From NCBI RefSeq assembly GCF_000308815.1, contig NZ_BAFX01000080.1, positions 62,001 through 126,000 of the forward strand: DNA of 64,000 bases, given 5' to 3'. The notes beneath the pieces were generated by a model. It was not told where the DNA came from. It did not search any database and saw only the letters and a program-made list of their open reading frames with translations. The DNA comes from Nocardia concava NBRC 100430. Lineage in GTDB: Bacteria > Actinomycetota > Actinomycetes > Mycobacteriales > Mycobacteriaceae. This document shows, piece by piece, positions 1-8,145 of this stretch (the first letter of the stretch is position 1; each line of letters begins with the position of its first letter). Both the position numbers and the translations under genes were made by a program.

Positions 1-563
1 CCGGTGACGACGGGACCGCGACCCTGGCCGGGCTCTCGGCGCGGCTGCCCTCGCACGGTCAGCTCGCGTCGCGGCCCGCACTTGGGCAGGCTGCACAACC
101 GGCCGAGGCGCCGGCGTCGAGATCGGGCCCGCCCGCGCCGTTCTGGGTCGGGGTGGCCACGGCGGGTTCGCGGGCCGAGGTTCCGGCGGTGTTCGCCGAG
201 GCGCGGATGCTCGCCGAACTCGGGCGCTGCCTGGATCGTCCGCACGCGGTGTGCCGTCGCCCGGACCTCATGTTCGAGTACACCGTCGCCGCGGGCGGTC
301 CCGCGCGCATCGGGTTGGCGGCCGTGCTCGCACCCCTGGACTCGCAGCCCTTGCTGGCCGAGACCTTGGAGGTGTTCGTGGACACCGGGTTCAATCAGCT
401 GGCCACCGCGCGACTGCTGAACATCCACCGCAATACGGTCACCTACCGGTTGGCGCGGGTGCACGAGCTCACCGGCCTGGATCCGCATCGCCCGACCGAT
501 GCCATGACGCTGTCCGCGGCCCGCATTGCCCGGCGCCTCGAATCCGCGTCGTTCGCACCGTAA
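1..563 (+). CDS. PucR-type transcriptional regulator, C-terminal part (5' truncated by window edge)
   Basis: The reading frame is open from base 3 to the TAA at 561-563 and has no obvious start, so the gene begins upstream of the window. The last ~60 residues carry the PucR/CdaR-type C-terminal helix-turn-helix: an LAETLEVFVDTG-like segment, then LATARLLNIHRNTVTYRLARV, which is the hallmark of this family (the N-T-V-x-Y-R recognition helix). The family usually senses a small metabolite through an N-terminal domain and regulates nearby catabolic genes. The effector domain is outside the window, so the ligand cannot be guessed. The S15-type hydrolase downstream is on the same strand after a 185-bp gap and may be independently transcribed. 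Confidence 0.85.
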   Translation, partial: GDDGTATLAGLSARLPSHGQLASRPALGQAAQPAEAPASRSGPPAPFWVGVATAGSRAEVPAVFAEARMLAELGRCLDRPHAVCRRPDLMFEYTVAAGGPARIGLAAVLAPLDSQPLLAETLEVFVDTGFNQLATARLLNIHRNTVTYRLARVHELTGLDPHRPTDAMTLSAARIARRLESASFAP

Positions 564-593
564 TTCGGCGTATCCGACGCCCCGGCGTCCTTG

Positions 594-610
594 GTCACTT
601 GCACAATGAC
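594..610. promoter_or_regulatory. imperfect palindrome upstream of the secreted hydrolase
   Basis: GTCACTTGCACAATGAC has matching outer arms (GTCA/TGAC) around a TTGCACAA core. It lies 140 bp upstream of the TTG start of the S15-type gene. It could be an operator for the PucR-type regulator, but the symmetry is only partial. Confidence 0.2.
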
Positions 611-748
611 GCGTCGCGTAGTCTTCGCGATTGCCGGTAGCGACGCGCGGGCGCTGTGCGGTGTGCTCGATTCCGACGACGAGGTCGTGCGGTCCGCTGC
701 ATTCGCGGCGGCGCGCTGCGGCCTCCCTACATCCGCAGAGGTAGATCG

Positions 749-2809
749 TTGAGTAGCACCTTCCGGCCGCGCCGGTGCCGTCTGGCGCCGTGGGCCGTGG
801 CCGGTTTCTCCGTCCTGGCCATGACCGTCACGTCCACCACGCCCGCGGGGGCCGCGCCCGTCATCGGCCCGGTGCCGAACGCGCCCGCCAATTTCGGGCT
901 GCCGTCGGATTATCAGCCGACTCCGGCACCGTACGGCGTGGGTTATCAACTGGGACAGATCGTTCCGATGTCCGACGGCGCGCAGTTGCAGGCCGAGGTG
1001 CGGTATCCGACCGATCCGGCGACCGGGCAGCGGGCCGCGGGCGAGTTCCCGGTGATCGTCAACTTCACCACCTACGGCGCGGTCACCAGTGCCCTGACGG
1101 CTGCTATCACCAGCGTCATCGACGAACTGCACATCCCGCTGCCGGATCAGTTGAAGGACGCCCGCCGCGTCATCAATCAGGCGACGTCCATGCAGGACAT
1201 GCTGGTGCGCCACGGCTACATCGAGGTGACCGCGGATGTGCGCGGCACCGGCGGGTCGACCGGCGCGTGGAGTCCGGCGTCCAAGCAGGACGGCAAGGAC
1301 GGTGCCGAGCTGGTGGATTGGGCGGCCAAGCTGCCCGGTTCCAATGGCAAGGTCGGCATGTACGGCTATTCCTTCCCGGGACTGTCGGCCATGCGGACCG
1401 CCGAAACCGTGGGCCCGGATTCGCCATTGAAGGCGATCGTGCCGTTCGCGGTGCCCAACAACATCTTCGACGAGGTGCTCAACCACGACGGCATGATGAG
1501 TCCGCTGCTGCTGACCGTCATCTCGCTGATGGTCCCGTACCTGAGCCTGATCGGGCCGTTCCTGAGCGCGGTGGTTTCACCGCAGCAGTTCCTGAAATCG
1601 CTCGGCGATCACCTGATGGCGCTGGTCGGCCCCGACACCAGCACGGTGAAGCTGCTGTTCGACGCCTACACCGGCGGCGCGACCGCGTACGACAATTCCT
1701 GGTGGCAGGACCGGCGTTTCGAGACCGACCTGCACAATCTGGTGGACAACGGGATCGCCATGTACCAGGTCGACGGCTGGTGGGACCTGTATCAGGAAGG
1801 CGCGGTGCGCAATTACGCGCAGCTGCAGAACCTGGCGGCCGGACGGGATCAGTTCGCGCCGATGGCCGCGGATCAGAAGGCCGACGGGCGGTACCAATTG
1901 CTCATGGGCCCTTGGTATCACGTGGGATTGGGTCTGGGCCCCGGGTCGCGGATGGATACCGACCTGGTCACCCTGGCGTGGTTCGACCGGTGGCTCAAGG
2001 ACATTCACAACGGCGTCGACGAGACCGGCAACCCCCTGCACGTCATCGACACCAACAACCATGCCGCCGACACCGCCCGCTACCCGTTCGAGCAGGCCGC
2101 GGTCCAGCAGCGCTACTTCGACGGTGACCGCCTGGTGGCGGCCGAGCCCGCCACCGCCGACGCCTCGGATCGCCTGGCGTACACCGGTATCGACAACATC
2201 TGCAATCGCGAGTCGCTGGGCCAGTACACCGCGGGCCTGCTCGATTTCGTGTTCCGCGTCTTCACGGTGTCCAACCCGTGCACCGAATGGGTGCAGAATC
2301 CGACCGCGGGTCCGCGCTACACCATGGATCCGGTGACCGAGCCGACCATGCTGGCCGGGCCGTCGAGTGTCACCCTGTATGCGTCCTCGACCGGTACCGA
2401 TGCCGCGTTCCAGGTGTGGCTCGACGATGTCGCGCCGGACGGGACGGCCGTGAACATCACGGGCGGTTCGCAATTGGCGAGTCAGCGCACCCTCGATCCG
2501 GGCAAGACCTGGAGTTCTGCCGATGGCACGATCTACGCGCCCGAGCACACCGTGCTGAAGCAGAACGAGCAGCTGCTCGCGCCCGGTGACGTCGTGAAGA
2601 TGGAGATCAAGATCCGGCCCGCGTTCCACCGGCTCGAGCCGGGGCATGCGCTGCGGCTGCGGATCACCTCGGGCACCTTCCCGTCGACCATCCCCAATCC
2701 GGCGGATCTGGGCCGCCTGCTGGGGACTTCGCAGCAGATCCAGCGCAATGCCGTCTACCCGTCGGCATTGGCGGTGCCGCTGGCACCGGCGGATTCGTTC
2801 ACGCACTGA
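749..2809 (+). CDS. secreted CocE/NonD (X-Pro dipeptidyl-peptidase S15) family hydrolase
   Basis: 686 aa from a TTG start preceded by an AGAGGTAG ribosome-binding stretch. This start gives a clean export signal: basic N-terminus, hydrophobic stretch AVAGFSVLAMTV, then an Ala-rich cleavage region near TPAGAAP. Longer in-frame starts lack this logic. The alpha/beta hydrolase core carries the S15 nucleophile elbow G-Y-S-F-P-G with Ser208, preceded by a DVRGTGGSTG segment typical of CocE-like enzymes. The C-terminal ~200 residues are the beta-rich galactose-binding-like X-Pro domain (LRLRITSGTFPS). Family members cleave acyl esters or X-Pro peptides; the substrate is not predictable. It probably acts outside the membrane. 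It is likely monocistronic, with ephD starting 92 bp downstream. Confidence 0.85.
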   Translation: MSSTFRPRRCRLAPWAVAGFSVLAMTVTSTTPAGAAPVIGPVPNAPANFGLPSDYQPTPAPYGVGYQLGQIVPMSDGAQLQAEVRYPTDPATGQRAAGEFPVIVNFTTYGAVTSALTAAITSVIDELHIPLPDQLKDARRVINQATSMQDMLVRHGYIEVTADVRGTGGSTGAWSPASKQDGKDGAELVDWAAKLPGSNGKVGMYGYSFPGLSAMRTAETVGPDSPLKAIVPFAVPNNIFDEVLNHDGMMSPLLLTVISLMVPYLSLIGPFLSAVVSPQQFLKSLGDHLMALVGPDTSTVKLLFDAYTGGATAYDNSWWQDRRFETDLHNLVDNGIAMYQVDGWWDLYQEGAVRNYAQLQNLAAGRDQFAPMAADQKADGRYQLLMGPWYHVGLGLGPGSRMDTDLVTLAWFDRWLKDIHNGVDETGNPLHVIDTNNHAADTARYPFEQAAVQQRYFDGDRLVAAEPATADASDRLAYTGIDNICNRESLGQYTAGLLDFVFRVFTVSNPCTEWVQNPTAGPRYTMDPVTEPTMLAGPSSVTLYASSTGTDAAFQVWLDDVAPDGTAVNITGGSQLASQRTLDPGKTWSSADGTIYAPEHTVLKQNEQLLAPGDVVKMEIKIRPAFHRLEPGHALRLRITSGTFPSTIPNPADLGRLLGTSQQIQRNAVYPSALAVPLAPADSFTH

Positions 2810-2901
2810 GGTTTCGGCCCGGCTCGCAGCGCCATTGACTCGCTCTCCCGAACGGTTCAAGCTGATTTCGATCGGATTGTCCCAGACAGAGGAGAGCCGC
2901 A

Positions 2902-4689
2902 ATGGCGCTGCGAACCGAATCCACCGCCGAGGTCCGGCAACGCACTGTCCGCAATGGCGATATCGAACTCGCCGTCTACGAGCAGGGTGTTGCCGACGGC
3001 CCGGTCATCGTGCTGGTGCACGGCTGGCCGGATTCACACCGCCTGTGGGACAACGTAATTCCCCACCTCGCGGATCGCTTCCGGGTGATCAGCTATGACT
3101 CGCGCGGGCACGGGCGTTCCACCGATCCCGGCGACTTCCGGGGCTTCGCGATTCCCGAGCTGGCCACCGACTTCTTCGCGGTCATCGACGCGGTCAGCCC
3201 CGACGAGCCGGTGCACGTGCTCGCCCACGACTGGGGTTCGGTGACCGTATGGGACGCGGTGTGCGAACCCGATGCCGAGCTGCGCATCGCCTCCTTCACC
3301 TCCGTCTCCGGCCCCAATCTCGATCATGCAGGCGCCTGGGCACGCAAGCGATTCTCGCGGCCGACCCCGCGCAATCTGGTCGGCCCGCTCGCCCAATTGG
3401 CCTCGGTCGCCTACCAATTCGCCTTCATGGCCCCGATCACCCCCGCGCTGGTGCGGCGCGGTCTCACCCAACGCGCCTTCCGCCTGGGCCTGCGGCTGGG
3501 CCAGGGCACCCCGCCCGAGCAGGTCACGCTGGGTGACACCTTCACCGCCGACGCCGCCAACGGCTTGCAGATCTACCGCGCGAATCTCGTGCTCGCCAAG
3601 GTGTTCTCGTCCCGCGACCGCCGCACCAAGGTCCCGGTCCAACTCATCGTCCCCGCCTACGATCCGGCCGTGCGCCCCGCGGTCTTCGACGACGAAGCCG
3701 CCTGGACGCAACAGCTGTGGCGCCGCGATCTGAAAGCCGGTCACTGGGTGCCGTATTCGCATCCCCGGGTCCTCGCCCGCGCCGCCATCCAGCTCATCGA
3801 CGCCGTCTCCGGCGAGGAACCCTCCCGGGAACTGCGCCGCGCGGAGGTGGGCCGCCCGCCCGGCCGCCCCTTCGACCATCACCTGGTGGTGATCACCGGC
3901 GCCGGTTCCGGCATCGGCCGCGAAACCGCCCTGGCCTTCGCTCGTGACGGCGCGGAAATCGTGGTCTCCGATATCAACCGCGACGCCGCCCGCGAAACCG
4001 CCACCCTGGTAGCCGAATGCGGCGGCACCGCCTACCCCTATACCCTCGACGTCTCCGACGAATCGGCCGTCCAGGCCCACGCCGACGAAGTGGCCGCCGT
4101 CCACGGTGTCCCCGACATAGTCGTCAACAACGCCGGCATCGGCCAGGCGGCACCCTTCCTCGACACGCCCTCCGAGAGTTTCAAACGAGTCCTCGACATC
4201 AACCTCAACGGCGTGATCCACGGCTCCCGAGCCTTCGGCCGCCTGATGTCCGATCGCGGCCTGGGCGGCCACATAGTCAATCTCTCCAGCATGGCCGCCT
4301 ACACCCCGCAGCAGGGCTTCAGCGCCTACTCCACCAGCAAGGCAGCGGTTTTCACCTTCTCCGACTGCCTGCGCGCCGAACTGGCGAAGGACGGCATCGG
4401 CGTCACCACCGTCTGCCCCGGCATCGTCCACACCAATATCGTTCGCACCACCGAGTTCTCGGGCGTATCCCCCGAAAAGGAACAGGCCCGCCAGCAACTC
4501 TTCGACACCCTCTACCGCCTCCGCAGCTATCCGCCCTCGAAGGTCGCCGACGCGATACTCGCCGCCGTACAACACAATCGGGCCGTTGTCCCGGTCACCC
4601 CGGAAGCATGGGTCGCCTACTACGCCACCCGTCTGACCCCGCCCAGCGTGCTGCGTTTCGCCACCGCCCGCGCCGGCCTGACCCGCTAG
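2902..4689 (+). CDS. ephD: EphD-like fusion: alpha/beta (epoxide) hydrolase plus short-chain dehydrogenase
   Basis: 595 aa, close to the ~590 aa of M. tuberculosis EphD. Residues 15-300 form an alpha/beta hydrolase with HGWP oxyanion motif (40-43), the nucleophile Asp110 in AHDWG, and a GHW catalytic His at 281. Residues 325-595 form an SDR domain with TGAGSGIG cofactor motif (332-339), NNAG (409-412), a catalytic Ser in LSS, and Tyr476/Lys480 (YxxxK). In mycobacteria EphD has been linked to epoxy- and ketomycolate metabolism; the same role here is inferred from architecture and from the likely mycolic-acid-producing host. The RBS is GAGGAGAG before the ATG. It is followed after 90 bp by a SRPBCC gene on the same strand. 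Confidence 0.88.
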   Translation: MALRTESTAEVRQRTVRNGDIELAVYEQGVADGPVIVLVHGWPDSHRLWDNVIPHLADRFRVISYDSRGHGRSTDPGDFRGFAIPELATDFFAVIDAVSPDEPVHVLAHDWGSVTVWDAVCEPDAELRIASFTSVSGPNLDHAGAWARKRFSRPTPRNLVGPLAQLASVAYQFAFMAPITPALVRRGLTQRAFRLGLRLGQGTPPEQVTLGDTFTADAANGLQIYRANLVLAKVFSSRDRRTKVPVQLIVPAYDPAVRPAVFDDEAAWTQQLWRRDLKAGHWVPYSHPRVLARAAIQLIDAVSGEEPSRELRRAEVGRPPGRPFDHHLVVITGAGSGIGRETALAFARDGAEIVVSDINRDAARETATLVAECGGTAYPYTLDVSDESAVQAHADEVAAVHGVPDIVVNNAGIGQAAPFLDTPSESFKRVLDINLNGVIHGSRAFGRLMSDRGLGGHIVNLSSMAAYTPQQGFSAYSTSKAAVFTFSDCLRAELAKDGIGVTTVCPGIVHTNIVRTTEFSGVSPEKEQARQQLFDTLYRLRSYPPSKVADAILAAVQHNRAVVPVTPEAWVAYYATRLTPPSVLRFATARAGLTR

Positions 4690-4779
4690 CCCCTGATAGA
4701 AAGTCTCAATGGCACTGCGTCTTTCGCGACGCGGCTGCGATGATCTGGTCTTTGTTCCTCGACGCGGAAGGACAGTGCT

Positions 4780-5184
4780 ATGGCCTCTATCACCCGAGAG
4801 GTTCTCATCGACGCGGCGCCCGGAGACGTGTGGGCGATCGTCGCCGACTTTGCGGAGGGGCCGCTCCGGATGGCTCCGGGGTTGGTCGCCGCGAGCGTCG
4901 ATCTGGGTGACGGCGTTCGCGAGGTGACCTTCGCAAACGGCATCGTGGTTCGCGAACGCCTGATCACCCTCGACCACGACGCCCGCCGGTTCGTCTACTC
5001 GGTCTTCGACGGCACCACGACGCCGCTGCACGACAATGCGGTCTGGCAGGTATTCGCGCACGGCGACAATGGGACCCGCTTCGTCTGGTCCCGCGATATC
5101 CTCCCCGACACCATGGCCGGTCCGTACGCCGCCACCATGGATCAGGGGCTGATCGTCATGAAGAAGACGTTCGAATCCGCCTGA
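4780..5184 (+). CDS. SRPBCC (START/polyketide cyclase-like) family protein
   Basis: 134 aa, the usual size for a single SRPBCC helix-grip domain. It opens with the typical strand REVLIDAAPGDVWAIVADF and ends with the long C-terminal helix (AATMDQGLIVMKKTFES). Such proteins bind hydrophobic ligands or act as cyclases or lipid carriers; no catalytic residues can be assigned. GGAAGGAC lies upstream of the ATG. It follows ephD on the same strand and may be co-transcribed, and it converges on the flavin monooxygenase with only a 28-bp gap. Confidence 0.75.
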   Translation: MASITREVLIDAAPGDVWAIVADFAEGPLRMAPGLVAASVDLGDGVREVTFANGIVVRERLITLDHDARRFVYSVFDGTTTPLHDNAVWQVFAHGDNGTRFVWSRDILPDTMAGPYAATMDQGLIVMKKTFESA

Positions 5185-5212
5185 TCCACAACCGAATCGG
5201 CCGGTGTGACAG

Positions 5213-6400
5213 TTACGGTTTGGCCGAGGACGCCAGGTCCGGGAGGTCGGCGTAGTCGGGCAGTTCGACGCCGTTGAGGGCGCGGTCGATCAACTCCATG
5301 TCCCATTCGACGGGTTCGTCGCCCGGCTCGGCGGGATGGGCGAGGCTGTGCGCGTGCAGGCGGCCGATCTCCTGGTTGGCCTCGACGAAGGAGCGCATGC
5401 GGGCTTCGAAGGCGGCGAAGCCGGTCTCCGGATCCCAGTCGGCGGCAGCCAGTTCGCCCGCCAGCAGGTAGGCGCCGACCAGGGCCAGGCCGGTGCCCTG
5501 ACCGGACAGCGGTGAGGAGCTGAAGGCCGCGTCGCCGAGCAGGCCCACCCGTCCGGACGACCACTGGTCCATGACGACCTGGGCGACCTCGTCGAAGTAG
5601 AAGTCCGGGGTGTCGTCCAGATGCGCGAGGATGTCCTTGGTCAGCCAGCCCATGCCCGCCATCCGATCGCGCAGCAGTTGCTTCTGGGCTTCGACATCGC
5701 GGTAGTCGATGTCGACGTCGGGCGAGACGAAAGAGAAGATCGCCATCGCGCGGGTCGGGTCCGGGATGGGCCGCAGACCGGCGGTGCGTCCGGAATCGTG
5801 GTGGTCGATGAGAAAGCGCTCGATCCCGAATTCGTTGGGCACGGTGTAGAAAGCCAGGGTGTGCCCGAGGTGGCGGATGAACTTCTCGCGCGGCCCGAAG
5901 ACCATCTCGCGCAAGGACGAATGCAGCCCGTCCGCGCCGATCACCAGATCGAATCGCCGCCGGTCGCCACTGGCCAAGACCACGTCGACGCCGTCGGCGT
6001 CCTGGGTCAGCTCGGCGATCCGGTTGCCGAAGAGGTACTCGACACCGTCGCGGGTGTCGTCGTAGAGCACCTGGGACAGGTCCCCGCGCAGGATCTCGAT
6101 CTCGGCGATGTATCCGTCACCGCCGTCGTCGTCCGCACTGAAGGTCTCCAGCACCTTGCCGTCGGCGTCCACGGTGTGCGCACCCGCGGTCTCGGTGCGG
6201 GCTGCGCGCACCGCCTCTTCCAATCCCATTCGCCGGATGACCTCCTTGGTCACCCCGCGCGCATCCACCGCCTGCCCGCCGGGCCGCAGTCCGGGCGCCC
6301 GCTCCACCACGGTCACCTCGGCACCGCGCCGCCGTAGCCAATGGGCCAACGCGGGCCCCGCGATACTGGCTCCCGCCACCAAAACCTTGATACCGCTCAT
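5213..6400 (-). CDS. FAD-dependent aromatic-type monooxygenase (PHBH/TetX-like)
   Basis: 395 aa from the ATG at 6400, which has GGGAGG directly upstream; a longer in-frame extension adds non-conserved residues and no RBS. It shows the class A flavoprotein monooxygenase signatures: an N-terminal dinucleotide-binding GASIAGPALA followed by an Arg/Glu-rich beta strand (VTVVERAPG), a central IGADGLHSSLR (DG motif), and GRVGLLGDAAFSSSPLSG (GD motif), ending in GTGLAL. The family hydroxylates aromatic or polyketide substrates using NAD(P)H and O2. The substrate is unknown, and antibiotic modification or catabolism are both possible. The gene stands alone, divergent from the ABC1-type kinase gene. 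Confidence 0.85.
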   Translation of the reverse strand: MSGIKVLVAGASIAGPALAHWLRRRGAEVTVVERAPGLRPGGQAVDARGVTKEVIRRMGLEEAVRAARTETAGAHTVDADGKVLETFSADDDGGDGYIAEIEILRGDLSQVLYDDTRDGVEYLFGNRIAELTQDADGVDVVLASGDRRRFDLVIGADGLHSSLREMVFGPREKFIRHLGHTLAFYTVPNEFGIERFLIDHHDSGRTAGLRPIPDPTRAMAIFSFVSPDVDIDYRDVEAQKQLLRDRMAGMGWLTKDILAHLDDTPDFYFDEVAQVVMDQWSSGRVGLLGDAAFSSSPLSGQGTGLALVGAYLLAGELAAADWDPETGFAAFEARMRSFVEANQEIGRLHAHSLAHPAEPGDEPVEWDMELIDRALNGVELPDYADLPDLASSAKP

Positions 6401-6621
6401 CGCGCCTCCCGCTCGCCCCGCCGGATCATTGTCCGGTTCGATTTCTTCTACTCTGGCCCACCGGTCGCGGTGCATCCAGACGTATCGACGACATGTCCAT
6501 CCGGAATTCATCGGTGCGGTCGAGACCGTTTCTCAGCGGGCGAGGCGCTTGTCCTGAGCGACATATGTTCTGGCGGTTGCGGCCTACCCACGAAGATCGG
6601 CCCCGTGACACACTGAGACAC

Positions 6622-6633
6622 CCGAAATTTCGG
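6622..6633. promoter_or_regulatory. 12-bp perfect palindrome at the RBS of the ABC1-kinase gene
   Basis: CCGAAATTTCGG is perfectly symmetric, and its last two bases run into the GGAGG ribosome-binding site of the gene starting at 6643. The position would let a bound repressor, or a small RNA hairpin, block translation or transcription. The rest of the 242-bp divergent region shows no clear promoter. Confidence 0.3.
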
Positions 6634-6642
6634 AGGTCATCC

Positions 6643-8145
6643 ATGCTCGAACCGCGTCAGGGTGGATTGCGGCGTCTGCGCCGCCGCACGTCCGAGCCGG
6701 CCGATCGGTTGCCGACCCGCACCGCAGTCCGCAATGCGAAGATCACCGCCCTGCCGGTGGCGTATGCGGCCCGGAAGATGGGCGGACTGGGACGGCGGGC
6801 CCTGGGCACTCCGTCGCGGGAGATCGAACTCGATATCCAGGCGCGCACCGCGCAGCACATGTTCGAGGTGCTCGGCGAGCTGAAGGGATGCGCCGCCAAA
6901 CTGGGGCAGCTGCTGGCGCTCTACGAACTGGCACTGCCGCCGGAACTGGGCGAACCGTATCGCGAGGCCCTGACCCGCCTGCAGGATTCGATCCCGGCCA
7001 TGCTGCCCACCGCGGTCGATGCCGCCATGACCGCGTCACTCGGTGAGCAGTGGCGAGATCGATTCGCGCAGTTCGATTCTCGCGCCGCGGCGGCCGCCTC
7101 GGTCGGCCAGGTGCATCGCGCGGTGTGGGCGGACGGCCGGCGGGTGGCGGTCAAGCTCATGTATCCGGGCGCACGTGCCGCGGTCGCCTCCGATCTCGAG
7201 CAGGTGCGCCGGCTCGCGCCGCTGGCAACGGTTTTCGTCCCGGATGTCGACGTGCGGGCCTTGGCCGATGCCTTCGCCGACTGCATCAGCGAGGAACTGG
7301 ACTATGTGAAAGAGGCGGCGACACAACGGATCTTCGCCGCCGCCTACGCCGACGATCCGGATTTCCACGTCCCGGACGTCGTGCATCAGGAGGGCGATGT
7401 CCTGATCACCGAATGGCTCGACGGCATTCCCCTGCACCGGGTCATCGCCACCGGCGATCCGGCCGAACGCGATCGGGTGGGCCTGCTGGTGGCTCGCTTC
7501 GTCATGTCGAGTTCCGCCCGCACGGGCCTGATCTACACCGATCCGCATCCCGGCAATTTCCGCATCCTGCGCGACGGCCGCCTCGGTGTCGTCGATTTCG
7601 GTGCGTGCAGCCCGTTCCCGGCCCACTTCTCGGCCCTGTGCGGTGAGATCGGCGATGCCGCGCTCAATGGCGGCGACGCCGATCTCGAGGCGGCGCTGCG
7701 CAGTCACGGATTCATCCGCGCCGACCGCGAATTCGATATCGCCGCCCTGGTCAGGATGATCTCGCCGATCCGCGATCTGTTCTATCAGCGTGAGGTCCAC
7801 CTGACCATGCCCTGGCTGCGCAGGCAGGTGCGCCGCGCCACCGAGCCGAGCCTGTCGAACGTCGCCCGCCAGCTGACCACGCCGCCGGAGTACACCCCGA
7901 TCGGCCGCACCATCCTGGGCATGGCCGGGGTGCTGTGCCAGCTCGAGGTGAAGGGACCGCTGCGCGACGAATTCACCGCGCCGCTACCGGAATTGGCGGC
8001 CGCCGTGGAGCGCTTCCACCTCGGCGAGGGCCTCGCGACCAATGCTCAGGTACGCACCGTCGTCCCGTTGCGCGCTACAGGTGCATCCAGTTCTGCCACA
8101 CCTGCGCCCACGGCTTCTTCTGTCCCGAGCAGGTCCAGATGGTGA
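6643..8145 (+). CDS. ABC1/AarF (UbiB/ADCK) family atypical kinase
   Basis: 500 aa; ATG with CGGAGG seven bases upstream. ABC1 hallmarks are present: the K-x-G-Q element in AAKLGQLLALY, the Ala-rich nucleotide loop AAAAASVGQVHRA, VAVKLMYPG with the VAVK lysine, the catalytic loop YTDPHPGNF, and VVDFGACS. Members are ATPase/kinase-like proteins affecting isoprenoid quinone or lipid metabolism at the membrane. Actinobacterial members are poorly characterised, so the exact role is open. The last ~24 codons are low-complexity Ala/Ser/Pro/Thr and lie antisense to the 3' end of the convergent glycosyltransferase gene (71-bp overlap), which suggests a recently lengthened C-terminus. Confidence 0.82.
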   Translation: MLEPRQGGLRRLRRRTSEPADRLPTRTAVRNAKITALPVAYAARKMGGLGRRALGTPSREIELDIQARTAQHMFEVLGELKGCAAKLGQLLALYELALPPELGEPYREALTRLQDSIPAMLPTAVDAAMTASLGEQWRDRFAQFDSRAAAAASVGQVHRAVWADGRRVAVKLMYPGARAAVASDLEQVRRLAPLATVFVPDVDVRALADAFADCISEELDYVKEAATQRIFAAAYADDPDFHVPDVVHQEGDVLITEWLDGIPLHRVIATGDPAERDRVGLLVARFVMSSSARTGLIYTDPHPGNFRILRDGRLGVVDFGACSPFPAHFSALCGEIGDAALNGGDADLEAALRSHGFIRADREFDIAALVRMISPIRDLFYQREVHLTMPWLRRQVRRATEPSLSNVARQLTTPPEYTPIGRTILGMAGVLCQLEVKGPLRDEFTAPLPELAAAVERFHLGEGLATNAQVRTVVPLRATGASSSATPAPTASSVPSRSRW

